Part shown: positions 1 through 9,628 of the stretch, piece by piece
How positions within the stretch are numbered: position 1 is the first letter of the stretch
Layout of the letters: each line of letters opens with the position of its first letter
Origin: UBA6115 sp050953005
GTDB taxonomy: Bacteria > Bacillota > Clostridia > Christensenellales > Aristaeellaceae
Length of the DNA stretch: 64,000 nucleotides
NCBI GenBank assembly: GCA_050953005.1
Contig: JBMNLV010000003.1
Location: 1 to 64,000, forward strand
Direction: 5' to 3'
Position numbers and translations under genes: made by a program
Notes under the pieces: generated by a model
Seen by the model: the letters and a program-made list of their open reading frames with translations, nothing else
What the model was told of the DNA's origin: nothing
The model's database searches: none

Positions 1-1938
1 GTCGCGCGGAATCAATGGTTCATGGAAGAAATATTGCATATGCGACATGGAGACCAAACGGTTGATGTTGGTCATGCCCTGCTGATGGGCTACCAGCAAG
101 GTGATATGGTGGCGGTTGTTGCGATTGTAACCGATAATCAGATCGTTTATGTCCTGCAGTGTCTGAGCGCCTTTTGTCTTGGCCTCTTCCAGCATGATCG
201 CCAGGCACTGGGCAGTTGCGGTCGCGTCATGTACTGCACGGTGCGCGTTCTTTAGTGTTATGCCCAAATATTTGCACAAACTGGCTAAATTATAGCGCTT
301 CAAATCCGGATATAATTTTTGCGAGAAAGCAAGCGTATCAATCTCAGGCAGTTCAACTTCTTTGCCCAGCCGCCCCAACTCACCTCGAAGAAAAGCCATA
401 TCAAAACCGGCATTGTGGGCGGCGATCGGGCAATCTGCGATAAAGTCCATCAACCTGGGCAAGGCTTGAGCTGCTTTGGGTTGATCCTTGAGCATAAAAT
501 CCTGAATACCGGTAATTTGAATGACTTTGTCACTCAAGGGAATTTCGGGATCTACCAGGGTGGAAAAGGAATCCACTACCGTGTTGTGTTCCAGCTTAAC
601 CGCGCCTATTTCTATAATACGATCCGCGAAAGGGTTAAGTCCCGTGGTTTCGAAATCCAATACAATGATTGGGCGGTTAATGTCCCTGGTATCAGCGCGA
701 TGAACAATGCCGGTATCATCCATCATAATGCCTTCCATGCCTGGGATCAGTTTGATTTTTTGCTTTTTAGCTGCTGAGAAAGCTTCCGGAAAGGCTTGTA
801 CAACAGCAGTATCTGTGATGGCAATAGCTTTGTGACCAAAGGCTGCAGCCTGGGTGATCAGATCGCCTGCGGATACCAAACCATCCATATAACTCATGTG
901 AGTATGTGCGTGCAGTTCAATGCGCTTGTGCTTCTCGTGGTCCTTGCGTCGCGGCAACTCAAAGGCATTGATGTCCCGCGCCATCACGGTCAGTGTATTA
1001 TCATAGGTATCTATCTGGCAAAAACCACGCACGCGCAGTCCCATACCTGGCTGCATGCGGCCGAGAGCTTCTTCGGCTTTCTTCTTTTCAGCCGTCGAGT
1101 CATAGGCTTGCAGATCTCCTCCGTTGAAGGCATTTGGCTTGCCGCCAAGAAAGGCCTTGCAAGTAATGCTTTCAGTCCCGTCTGAAAGCACAAAGATTGC
1201 CAGCACGGATTCGCTTTTTTGGATGTTGCGGCTTTCCAGGCTGATGACCTTTCCCTGGATGACTACCCTGCCTGAAAGTTCATTAAGATCCTTGATAGGC
1301 ACAGCCTCCGCAGCAATGGCAATACCTACAATCCGATTGTTCTTCCTTTTTTTCTCTTTCTCTTGAGGGAGCGGCATGGGCCCAGGCTGAGGTACTTCCT
1401 CCAGCAGTTGCTGCTCGCGCTGCCGCTGGCTAACCTGGTACGCGACACGTTCATCGATATTTTCTGCCAAGCTCAGGCTGATATCCGGAGCAATCTGGAA
1501 AATATCAAAGATCGCCCGGCGCAGCTTGTTTTTAACCTCAATTTTGTTCATGTATTCATAGGCAAACTGACTTGGCAATTCAAGCAGCAAGCCTTCACCT
1601 GCCTTCAACCAGCGGATAGTGCCAGCGTGAACGTTCATTGCAGGATAATGGCGTACCAATATTTTTTCGATGACACCGGCATATTGCTCAGGATGTGCTA
1701 AAAAATCCTCGGCGAGTTGGGGTGACGCCACACGCACGCTGATTCTTATACGGGGAAATGCTTGCTGCAAAACCTTACGAATGGCTGAAAAATCCGCGGC
1801 GTCTATTAATACATCGGCTGTGAAATATGCAATTGCCTTTCTCTTTTTCTCATAATACTCCACTTGTGCCAAGTATAGCTTCCCCTCCAAGTGGGGCAGC
1901 CTGGCGTAGAGTTGCGTCCAAAACTCCTGTTCACTCAT
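1..1938 (-). CDS. polC: DNA polymerase III alpha subunit, PolC type (N-terminal 646 residues; cut by window start)
   Basis: Replicative DNA polymerase of low-GC Gram-positives. The minus frame is open without interruption from the ATG at 1938 to the window edge. In order it shows an N-terminal domain (about 1-190), an OB-fold region (about 222-325), the start of the PHP domain with HAHTHMSYMDG near 343-353, and an embedded DEDDh exonuclease: DFETTGLN near 428-435, AHNAGFDMAFL, and HRAVHDATATAQC. An exonuclease inserted in PHP is diagnostic for PolC rather than DnaE. The start codon overlaps the ispG stop by 8 bases, so the two are probably translationally coupled. The polymerase palm, fingers and C-terminal domains lie outside the window. 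Identification is firm. Confidence 0.96.
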   Translation of the reverse strand, partial: MSEQEFWTQLYARLPHLEGKLYLAQVEYYEKKRKAIAYFTADVLIDAADFSAIRKVLQQAFPRIRISVRVASPQLAEDFLAHPEQYAGVIEKILVRHYPAMNVHAGTIRWLKAGEGLLLELPSQFAYEYMNKIEVKNKLRRAIFDIFQIAPDISLSLAENIDERVAYQVSQRQREQQLLEEVPQPGPMPLPQEKEKKRKNNRIVGIAIAAEAVPIKDLNELSGRVVIQGKVISLESRNIQKSESVLAIFVLSDGTESITCKAFLGGKPNAFNGGDLQAYDSTAEKKKAEEALGRMQPGMGLRVRGFCQIDTYDNTLTVMARDINAFELPRRKDHEKHKRIELHAHTHMSYMDGLVSAGDLITQAAAFGHKAIAITDTAVVQAFPEAFSAAKKQKIKLIPGMEGIMMDDTGIVHRADTRDINRPIIVLDFETTGLNPFADRIIEIGAVKLEHNTVVDSFSTLVDPEIPLSDKVIQITGIQDFMLKDQPKAAQALPRLMDFIADCPIAAHNAGFDMAFLRGELGRLGKEVELPEIDTLAFSQKLYPDLKRYNLASLCKYLGITLKNAHRAVHDATATAQCLAIMLEEAKTKGAQTLQDINDLIIGYNRNNRHHITLLVAHQQGMTNINRLVSMSHMQYFFHEPLIPRD

Positions 1939-3011
1939 TCTTCTTCTCCAAGGGGTCAGTTGATTTCAAAAAGTGATTGATCATTGCCATCACTTCGGGC
2001 ACCGGGTCATCTTTTACCTTTTTAACAAAACGTCCCTGGTAGTATAACGCGCTTCCATTATGTCCGCCACACAGGGCGATATCTGCGCCGCGCGCTTCAC
2101 CCGGACCGTTGACTACACAACCCATGATCGCTACCTTGATGGGTACAGTGATGTGCCGGGTTTGCTCCTGTACTCGCCTGGCAATACCTTCGATATCAAC
2201 CTCGGTACGGCCGCAGGTAGGGCATGAAACTAATTCAAGTCCGCTTCGCAGACCGACTGCCCTTAAGATGTCAATGGCCACCTGCGGCTCGGGCAAAGGC
2301 GAGCCTGTCAGGGAGACGCGCAGGGTATCTCCAATGCCATCCAGCAGTAAAGCGCCTATCCCGATGGCGGACTTCAGTGTTCCCTGGCCTGGCAAACCGG
2401 ATTCAGTCACACCTAAGTGCAAAGGGTAATCAAAGGTTAGATGAGCTAGGCGATATGCGTCCACCATCAAACGCACCTCGCTGGCTTTCATGGATAACAC
2501 AATGTCCTCAAAGCCCGCTTTCTCCAGCAGCCTGACATGCCCTGCCGCGCTATCCACAAGCCCGCGGGCTGTCACACCACCGTCACGGTTCAAAATATCC
2601 CTGGGTACTGAACCGGAGTTAACCCCAATACGGATAGGAGTCCCATGTTGCCTGGCGCAATCTACTACTTTTTGAACTTCGCGGATATTCGACAGATTCC
2701 CCGGGGTTGATCCTCAGTTTGTCAATGCCGTTTTTCTATTGCAGCCACAGCCAGCCCGGCATCATAATGGATATCAGCCACCAGGGGAATCCTGGTGCTT
2801 CCTTTGAGTCTGCGAAACGGCCCTCGGCACATTCCATGTCGTACACAGAAATACGTATGAGATCAACAACCGGCCAGGCCCAGCTGACGGATTTGCTCCG
2901 CTGTTGCCTCAATATCCCGTGTGTCCGTATTGGTCATTGATTGTACGCTGATAGGGCTGCCACCACCAATTGGCAGCTGGACCAACCATTATTTTTTCGT
3001 GTTTCTGCCAT
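1931..3011 (-). CDS. ispG: 4-hydroxy-3-methylbut-2-enyl diphosphate synthase (frameshifted in this sequence)
   Basis: Iron-sulfur enzyme of the MEP isoprenoid pathway (also GcpE). The C-terminal 220 residues are intact, including CPTCGRTEVD and the GCVVNGPGEA cluster-binding region. Upstream homology continues in changing frames: VQSMTNTDTRD, IPLVADIHYDAGLAVAAIE, KLRINPG and IRIGVNSGS can all be read, but at least four single-base shifts separate them, near 2699-2706, 2731-2735, 2816-2870 and 2990-2998, mostly in homopolymers. The proposed ATG at 3011 sits 8 nt after an AAGG and overlaps the rseP stop as TAATG. The gene is normally essential where the MEP pathway is used, and neighbours show similar shifts, so sequencing error is more likely than decay. 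Confidence 0.9.
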
Positions 3012-4096
3012 TAAAACAACCTTATCACATCACGCAGCGTGATCAATGCCATCAGGGCGAATAAAAAAAATCATGCCGGCTGCATGCACATAGCCTTCAC
3101 GCGCAATAGGTTTTTCCGCGCAAAGCTTCAAGCAGTAAAAAAACAGAATGCGACTGCCGTCCAGCCCCGGAATAATCAGCATATTCATAAGCCCCAGATT
3201 GATCGAAATCAACAACCATCAGGTATAAAATATCCCTGTAAAATGTGTCTGTTGAAATCTCATCAACGATCATTTTGGTGATGCCCACTACGCCGGCTAC
3301 TTCACCTGCGCCCCTCGCCACGGGTAACCAGATTGACGATGGCATTGATGACCACAGTGCCTGCCCGCCAGGACATCCGTACTGCATGTTCCAGAACCTG
3401 TAAACAGGCTGCCTCTGCGCATATTGATCGCCTGCCCTTGAGACATCATGATACCAATCATGTTTGCGCCCCTGGGAAGCATCATAACGCGGCGTTACAT
3501 TAAGCGTGAGCTCCGTTTGTCCGTCAGCTGTCCCCACGCAAAACAGTAAAACTGCCGTGGTATTCCCCCGGCTTGACGGGCAAGCAATTCGCTCAGATTA
3601 TCTGTAACCGCTTGTCCATCAACTGCCAGGATAATATCTCCGGCTAACAGACCTCCCTCCTGGGCCGCACTGCCTTGTGAGACGGACTCCACCCAGGTTT
3701 TTTACAGGTCCTTCAGGTACCGGAATGCCGCTGAGGGCAAACAATACCACTGCTGCGACCAGCGCCAGAACAAGGTTCATCAAAGGCCCCATGATGATAG
3801 TCAGCAGACGTTTACTCACGCTGTAATTATTAAAAGCACGAGGGTCGTTTTCAAACTCTTTCTTAGTATCATCTTCGCCGTAAAACGCACAATAGCCGCC
3901 CAGCGGGATAGCTCGCAAAAAAAACTCAGTCTCGTGTTTTTTACGTTTCCACTGAAAGAGTTTGGGCCCAAAACCAATGGCAAACTCCCTGACCGGTATT
4001 TTCATCAATCTTGCTGCAAAAAAAATGTCCGGCTTCATGTGCCGTAATCAAAATACCAAACAGCATGACCGCTGCTATAATATACAAAAATGTCAT
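3011..4096 (-). CDS. rseP: Site-2 protease family membrane zinc metalloprotease, RseP/RasP (frameshifted in this sequence)
   Basis: Intramembrane metalloprotease that cleaves anti-sigma factors and remnant signal peptides. Starting at ATG 4096, after GGAGG, the first transmembrane segment carries HEAGH, the HExxH zinc site. A run of eight T (coding strand, about 4018-4025) then shifts the frame into ARLMKIPVREFAIGFGPKLF and the long segment with MGPLMNLVLALVAAVVLF. A second shift at an A-run (3698-3703) leads into a PDZ domain (SVSQGSAAQEGGLLAGD). Further shifts scatter the C-terminal part, where LMNMLIIPGLDG corresponds to the second conserved LDG motif. Total length, about 362 codons, suits the family. 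It lies 8 bases after the dxr stop and overlaps ispG. Homopolymer indels suggest assembly error. Confidence 0.88.
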
Positions 4097-4104
4097 GAAT
4101 CCTC

Positions 4105-5263
4105 CTAGGCATAGCGTTTGATTAAATGAGTTGCCACAAGGCGCGCTTGTTGGTCAGCTTCTTTTACTTGCTCCAAGTCATCTGCGGGTAAGTTACCCAA
4201 TGACATCAAACTATCTTCAACTATTGAAGCGATATCGGGGTATCGGATACTCCCCAGTAAAAAGGCATCGACCGCAGTCTCGTTGGCAGCGTTCATGATG
4301 CAGGCTGCAGCTCCGCCGGCTGTCATTGTTTCCCGGGCCAGGCGTATTGCAGGAAAACGTGTTTCATCAGGCGGTTCAAAACTCAATGTCCCCAAATGAT
4401 CCAAACGCAAAGGCGGCGCGCCATTATCAACGCGGCAGGGGTAGGCTAACGCGAAGGCAATGGGAACGCGCATATCCGGGATACCCAGCTGCGCCATAAC
4501 AGCGCCATCGCGGAAAGCAACCATGGAATGCACAATACTCTGCGGGTGTATCAAAACCTCAATCTGCCAAGGCTTTGCATTAAAAAACCATCTGGCTTCC
4601 ACCATTTCCAGCGCTTTATTGAACATAGTTGCCGAATCTACCGTTATCTTTCGCCCCATTTGCCAGTTTGGGATGCTTCAATGCGTCCTCAAGACGCGCA
4701 TGGCACATCTGTTCTCTGGTCCAGGTTCTGAAGGGGCCACCTGAAGCCGTGAGCATGATACGATCATATGGATTGCCACCTGCGCCCAATAAGCATTGCC
4801 AGATGGCACTGTGTTCGCTGTCCACCGGAATCAGGCTGGGGTTATTCGCATCCTCGGGGCATACATCCATCACCAGTTGACCGCCGGCTACCAGCGCTTC
4901 TTTGTTGGCAAGCAACACGCGTCGCCCTGATTTTCGTGCGGCAAGCACACTGCCCAGCCCAACCATACCAACAACGCTGACCAGAACATCATCACAAGGT
5001 GCCTGAGCAGCCAATATTTCCAACGCTTGTTGACCAAAATGCCACTGGCAAAAATGCAAATCCTGCGGAATCGGCACTTCTCCTGCGGTCAAACCAGCCA
5101 TGACAGGACGGAAATAACGCACCTGTTCAAACAAGGTTTCAGCTTGTTGATGCGCACTGAGCGCAGCTACTTTGAACCTGTCAGGATGCCGTCTGATGAT
5201 ATCCAAGGCCTGGGCGCCAATAGAACCGGTGGAACCGAGGATGGAGATTTGCCTTAATGCCAT
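4105..5263 (-). CDS. dxr: 1-deoxy-D-xylulose 5-phosphate reductoisomerase (one frameshift)
   Basis: Second enzyme of the MEP pathway: NADPH-dependent rearrangement and reduction of DXP to MEP. The N-terminal part has the nucleotide-binding ILGSTGSIGAQALDII, then LANKEALVAGG and SEHSAIWQCL. The frame then changes near 4655, where HPKLAN should join directly to MGRKITVDSATMFNK, the conserved metal and substrate region. The C-terminal part is intact to its stop. About 386 codons match the usual 380-400. The start overlaps the cdsA stop by 10 bases, and the gene sits in the classical cdsA-dxr-rseP order. One small indel in an A/G-run accounts for the break. Confidence 0.93.
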
Positions 5264-6084
5264 TGGCTAAATCCAGGAAGGGCCTGGTACAAATATACCA
5301 GTGTTCCGCTAAATAAAATGCTGTCAAGGCGATCCATCATACCTCCATGCCCGGGGAAAATGGTTCCAAAGTCCTTGATACCACAGTGGCGCTTAACAAA
5401 AGAAGCGAGCAAGTCACCAATCTGGCTGGCGATGCCACCCAGAACACCCAGTACAACAAAGTGGATAAAAGCCGGCATTATCACCTTGAATAGCAAGCCT
5501 ACCAGATGGATTCCTATAGCGGCCAATACGCTGCCCAACAATCCAGCCACAGCACCTTCTACTGTCTTTTTAGGGCTAATTTGCTCATTGAGCTTGGTCC
5601 GGCCAAGCTTAGATCCCACGAAATACGCTATCGAATCGCCAAAAACCGGTATGAGAAAAGCCATGCTCAATAGCACGCGCTGGTAACCGATAGTTTCTAT
5701 CTCTGTCATCCCAAGAAAACTCATCGCGGGCAGAGCGACAGTAAACAAGGGCAGCACTGACATTGTCAAATCCTCAAGCTTGGGCTGATCACGGAACATG
5801 ACCAGGACTGAAACAATTAATAAGGTCAAGGCGACCAGGCTGACCAGCAGTAAAAGGCTGGTCACTTGACGCAAATATAAAAACCCCGGAATCGCAATAA
5901 TCAACGCAGCCCAGGTAGGCCAGGCTACCGGGCGGTGCCCCGCTTTTGACAACGCACGGAACATTTCATACAATGCGATGCATACACAGGCTATCCACAG
6001 CAGGGAGAACACCCAGCCACCAAAGTACAGGGCAACAAACAACAATCCCAGCAAACCCACGCCTGTGATAATCCGTGCACTCAT
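5254..6084 (-). CDS. cdsA: Phosphatidate cytidylyltransferase (CDP-diglyceride synthase)
   Basis: Makes CDP-diacylglycerol from phosphatidic acid and CTP, the branch-point lipid for phosphatidylglycerol and other phospholipids. The 276 residues are highly hydrophobic, with about eight membrane segments. The C-terminus carries the family signature around SFVKRHCGIKDFG, then PGHGGMMDRLDS, which contains the metal-binding acidic residues. The start overlaps the uppS stop by 4 bases (ATGA type), and its own stop overlaps dxr, so it is an internal gene of one operon. Length and synteny are ordinary. Confidence 0.96.
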   Translation of the reverse strand: MSARIITGVGLLGLLFVALYFGGWVFSLLWIACVCIALYEMFRALSKAGHRPVAWPTWAALIIAIPGFLYLRQVTSLLLLVSLVALTLLIVSVLVMFRDQPKLEDLTMSVLPLFTVALPAMSFLGMTEIETIGYQRVLLSMAFLIPVFGDSIAYFVGSKLGRTKLNEQISPKKTVEGAVAGLLGSVLAAIGIHLVGLLFKVIMPAFIHFVVLGVLGGIASQIGDLLASFVKRHCGIKDFGTIFPGHGGMMDRLDSILFSGTLVYLYQALPGFSQWH

Positions 6085-6795
6085 AAGTTGCGACCTCCAA
6101 AACGACGCTCGCGCCGTGCGAATAAATCCAAGGCTTCCTGGTAGTCAGCCACAGTAAAATCCGGCCACAGCTTTTGCGGGAACATCATCTCAGCATAGGC
6201 GCATTGGCACAAGAGAAAATTGCTTAACCGTTGTTCTCCGCTGGTGCGAATTAATAAATCTACATCCGGCTGACCAGCAGTATACAAACTCGCTGAAAAT
6301 CGGGCCCAATCCAAGTCCTCCAAGTTTGTCCGGCCAGAAACTGCGTCCTCGCACAGCGCTCTGACTGCACGCAGGATTTCATCGCGCGCGCCATAATTGA
6401 GAGCAATGTTCAGTTGCAGTCCGGTATTGGACAAGGTATGCTCTTCCGCTGCGATGACCGCGTCCCGGGCCGGTACGGTCAATCCGTGTTTGTCTCCGAG
6501 AATACGAATCTTGACACGGTTTTGGTGCAACTCATCTATCTCTGACTTGAAGTACTCCTCAATCAGGCGCATCAAAGCGTTTACCTCGGCTTCCGGGGCG
6601 TGACCAATTCTCTGTGGAGAAAGCATATAGACTTAGCACCTGGATACCAACATCGCTACTATAGCGGATGATTCCCCGCAATGCTTCCACACCTTTTCGA
6701 TGTCCCATCATGACACTGAGGGCATGCTGCTTTGCCCAGCGCCCATTTCCGTCCATGATGATAGCTACATGTCTTGGCAAGACAGGTTTGGGCAT
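6081..6795 (-). CDS. uppS: Isoprenyl transferase / undecaprenyl diphosphate synthase (one frameshift)
   Basis: cis-Prenyltransferase that builds the C55 carrier lipid for peptidoglycan. Motif HVAIIMDGNGRWAKQ holds the catalytic Asp; then GHRKGVEALR and SLYAFSTENW follow. After that a C-run (about 6596-6600) has one extra base: removing it joins ENWSRP to EAEVNALMRLIEEYF. The C-terminal part has DLLIRTSGEQRLSNFLLCQ, the diphosphate-binding signature. The start is ATG 6795 with GGAGG seven bases upstream; it overlaps the stop of the preceding small ORF (TGATG). Total about 238 codons is normal for UppS. Confidence 0.93.
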
Positions 6796-6992
6796 CAATT
6801 ATCCTCCGGGCTGATGTCGCGGAAATATGAACATAAAAGAACATTGTTCTCATATCGAACAACACGGGCTATCCGTCGGGCCAGGTCATGAAGAGGCCTG
6901 GGTGGTTCAGCAAATACTACATGAGGCTGGATACCGCGACAAGTTAAACGTTCCAGCGCTTCTTCCAGTGACATGCCGGCCAGATCCTCCAT
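6795..6992 (-). CDS. Small protein of unknown function between frr and uppS (65 aa)
   Basis: A 65-residue reading frame fills the gap between frr and uppS exactly: its ATG at 6992 overlaps the frr stop (TGATG) and its stop overlaps the uppS start in the same way. The N-terminal part (GMSLEEALERLTCRGIQP) resembles a PASTA-like half repeat, followed by a basic middle (LARRIARVVRYE) and a hydrophobic strand. No signal peptide or membrane span is visible. I do not recognise a named family. The double stop-start overlap argues it is translated with the operon. A role in cell envelope synthesis is suggested by position only. Confidence 0.6.
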   Translation of the reverse strand: MEDLAGMSLEEALERLTCRGIQPHVVFAEPPRPLHDLARRIARVVRYENNVLLCSYFRDISPEDN

Positions 6993-7549
6993 CAAACGGC
7001 CATGATGTCCTTTTCTTTTTCCCTGCCCATCTCGTCTATATCCCTGATGGCGGCATCAGTTACCTTTTGCAGCTCCTGCTCTGCAACACGCTGGTCATCC
7101 TCAGTGATTTCAGAATCCTTTTTCATTTTTTTGAACTGTTCCATTGCGTCCCGGCGGATGGCACGAATAGCTATCTTGGAATCTTCCGCGTTCTTCCAGA
7201 CCAGCTTGGTCAATTCGCGCCGCCGTTCTTCGTTTAGCTCAGGAACCACCAGACGGATAATCTTGCCATCGTTGGCAGGGTTGAATCCCAAATCGCTTTT
7301 AAGTATGGCTTTCTCTACCAACGGAATAGCCTTGGGATCCCACAGCGAAATAGTCAGCATCCGAGGTTCTGGTGCCATGATATTAGCCATTTGATTCAAC
7401 GGCGTCATGGTACCATAATAATCCACCATCACGCGGTCAAGCAATCTTGGGTTGGCACGACCCGCGCGGAGGGATGCCAGCTCCCGCTGGTAAACATCCT
7501 TTGTTTTTTCCATTTTTTCTGCGGCCTGGTCAATGACGCTTTGATACAT
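6992..7549 (-). CDS. frr: Ribosome recycling factor
   Basis: Splits post-termination ribosomes together with EF-G. 185 residues, the normal family length. Typical features are the N-terminal helix (MYQSVIDQAAEKMEKT), SLRAGRANPRLLDRVMVDYYG, the conserved tRNA-mimicry segment, and KNAEDSKIAIRAIRRDAM near residues 123-140. The start chosen is ATG 7549, with a strong GGAGG ten bases upstream; an in-frame upstream codon would add 19 non-conserved residues. First gene of the uppS-cdsA-dxr run. The usual upstream partners tsf and pyrH are absent here; the next gene upstream is a CDF transporter. Confidence 0.97.
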   Translation of the reverse strand: MYQSVIDQAAEKMEKTKDVYQRELASLRAGRANPRLLDRVMVDYYGTMTPLNQMANIMAPEPRMLTISLWDPKAIPLVEKAILKSDLGFNPANDGKIIRLVVPELNEERRRELTKLVWKNAEDSKIAIRAIRRDAMEQFKKMKKDSEITEDDQRVAEQELQKVTDAAIRDIDEMGREKEKDIMAV

Positions 7550-7665
7550 CTTGCTTCCCTCCTTATTTATTGTTTGTATTGTAACGAGTTTTAGTTGTTT
7601 TATCAACCATCATCCGGCTGGCATATTAACATATCAGCTGAAGAAATCCTGAAAGATGCTCCTTG

Positions 7666-8817
7666 TTAAGATTCTTCTCCATTCTCCGTGAAATAATCCC
7701 GGTCAATCTGGATCACGCATTGGTGCCTTGGATTTAAAGAGCGAGCAAAGGTTTCTATTTCCTCTGCCAGACCTTCAATATCGTGATCTACCGGCACGCT
7801 GACATCAAAAATCAACTTGATGATGCGCTTGCCGGGCACCAGACGGAAATCATGCAGGCTTAAAGGTGGTGTCCGGGACGAAAGAAAAGCCTTCAATTGC
7901 GATTTGACTCCCTGTCCCGGCGCATCCGCCGGCAAGATCGGATCCATGTGGATGGTGATAGGCAAGCCCAACTCCCGCATAATATCCTGCTCTGCCTGAT
8001 CAATTACATCATGAATTTCGAGCAGCATACTGTCCGCGGCTACCTCGGCATGAATGGAGGCCATTGATCGACCCGGTCCGTAATCATGCAACACAAAATC
8101 ATGTGTACCGGTGATCTCCGGATAGCGTGCTAATATGCGCAGGATCTTGTTGCCCAGTTCGCGGTCCGGCTGGCCACCGATCAAGGCTGTCACCATTTCT
8201 TTAATCAGCTTAAAGCCACTGATAAGGATGATGACTGATACCACTAATCCCAGCCATCCGTCCGCCAACAGGTTCAAAAAATGCGATGCAAAGAGTCCTA
8301 ACAGCACCGAAAGACTGATCATCACATCATTGATGCTGTCCTGGGCAGCAGCTAATAATGTGCCCATTTTATATGCCCGGCCATGTTTCCTGTAGTAGTA
8401 AAACAAAAAAAACTTGGCTGGGATGCTCAGCGCGGTCAAACCTGCTACCCACCAGGAAAACGTTGGCGCCTGAGGTGTAAGAATTGCATTCAGGCTGGAT
8501 TTGATAAGGTCAATACCGACATAAATAATCAATACTGCAATGGCCATGGAGCCGATATACTCCATGCGTCCATGTCCGAAAGGATGGTTTTTGTCCCCCG
8601 GTTTTCGTGCCAGGTGCATGCTGACCCAGGAAATCAGGACGGAACCTGTGTCGGCAAGGTTATTGATACCATCAGCAAAGATGGATAATGAGCCGGATAT
8701 GCTGCCTGCAATGATTTTGGATGCTGCCAGACAAGCATTGACCGAAAGACCAACAAAGGACGCGCACAAACCACTGCGCGCGCGTTCTTCTTGGGTCTGA
8801 TTAAACTGTTCGCTCAT
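7666..8817 (-). CDS. Cation diffusion facilitator family transporter
   Basis: Proton- or ion-coupled exporter of divalent metals such as Zn, Fe or Mn. 383 residues: six membrane helices in the first 215 residues, with the helix-2 metal-site region SIFADGINNLADTGS and the signature NHPFGHGRMEYIGSM near residues 77-91. The cytoplasmic C-terminal domain (about 220-300) has the HDFVLHDYGPGR and HAEV pattern of CDF dimerisation domains; a further extension of about 80 residues repeats a similar fold (LHDFRLVPGKRIIKLIFDV). It begins 5 bases after rnfB, with its ribosome site inside the rnfB end, so it is the last gene of the rnf operon. The transported metal cannot be read from the sequence. Confidence 0.92.
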   Translation of the reverse strand: MSEQFNQTQEERARSGLCASFVGLSVNACLAASKIIAGSISGSLSIFADGINNLADTGSVLISWVSMHLARKPGDKNHPFGHGRMEYIGSMAIAVLIIYVGIDLIKSSLNAILTPQAPTFSWWVAGLTALSIPAKFFLFYYYRKHGRAYKMGTLLAAAQDSINDVMISLSVLLGLFASHFLNLLADGWLGLVVSVIILISGFKLIKEMVTALIGGQPDRELGNKILRILARYPEITGTHDFVLHDYGPGRSMASIHAEVAADSMLLEIHDVIDQAEQDIMRELGLPITIHMDPILPADAPGQGVKSQLKAFLSSRTPPLSLHDFRLVPGKRIIKLIFDVSVPVDHDIEGLAEEIETFARSLNPRHQCVIQIDRDYFTENGEES

Positions 8818-8822
8818 TTATC

Positions 8823-9614
8823 TCAAGCCATGTGATCGATGCATTTGCTCGGGCAGACATTCACACACTCACCACACAGTGTACACTTGAGCGGATCGAT
8901 AATGGCGCAATTGTCGACGACATGGATAGCATCAAATTGACAGGCTTTCTCACAACGTTTGCAGGCAATACAAGCTTTGTCGCACACGGCGCGCGCGTCC
9001 CGGGGCGCAGCTGCGTTTTGACAACGCACAGTAACAAGCGCCTTCTTGGGGAGTAACTTAATGACCGAGCGCGGGCACTCCTGCACGCACATACCGCAGG
9101 CTGTACACTTGTCCTCGTCAATGACCACGATACCGTTTTCTATCTTTATGGCATCATAACGGCACACGCGTACACAATCCCCCAGGCCTACACATCCCCA
9201 TGCACACATGCTGGGGCCACCAGCCGTGCCTGCAGCGCTGTGGCAGGTTTGTAATCCTTTATAGTCACACCTTGGCTTAACCACACCGGTTTCACCTTGA
9301 CAGAGCACTCTGGCTACTTGCGCCTCGGTTTGCTCGGCATCTTTTTCCATTATATCAGCAAGTGTGTCCAGAGTTTTTTGCCCGCCGGGCGTACATAAAT
9401 CAATACCAGCTTCTTCTTTGATGACGGCCTCTGCGTAGGCATCACAACCAGGATAGCCACAAGCGCCACAGTTGGCTCCCGCCATTGCCTCACGCGCCCG
9501 GGCAAGCCGCTCATCAACAGGCACAGCGAATTTCTTGCTTGCAAAGGTCAACACCAGTCCGAAGACCGCGCCCATGCCTCCCAGGACAAGTACAGCAGCT
9601 AAAATCGGATTCAT
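8823..9614 (-). CDS. rnfB: Rnf complex subunit B, iron-sulfur protein
   Basis: Ferredoxin-like entry subunit of the Rnf complex (ferredoxin:NAD+ oxidoreductase). 263 residues: an N-terminal membrane anchor (about 5-26), the Fis-type four-Cys cluster region with GANCGACGYPGCDAYAEAV, then a cysteine-rich linker (CDYKGLQTCHS), and several ferredoxin-type 4Fe-4S motifs: CTACGMCVQECP, CIACKRCEKACQ and CTLCGECVNVCPSKC. The cluster-rich C-terminal extension is typical of the anaerobe-type RnfB. It follows rnfA by 14 bases and precedes the CDF transporter. Confidence 0.96.
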   Translation of the reverse strand: MNPILAAVLVLGGMGAVFGLVLTFASKKFAVPVDERLARAREAMAGANCGACGYPGCDAYAEAVIKEEAGIDLCTPGGQKTLDTLADIMEKDAEQTEAQVARVLCQGETGVVKPRCDYKGLQTCHSAAGTAGGPSMCAWGCVGLGDCVRVCRYDAIKIENGIVVIDEDKCTACGMCVQECPRSVIKLLPKKALVTVRCQNAAAPRDARAVCDKACIACKRCEKACQFDAIHVVDNCAIIDPLKCTLCGECVNVCPSKCIDHMA

Positions 9615-9628
9615 GTCAATCCTCCTAC

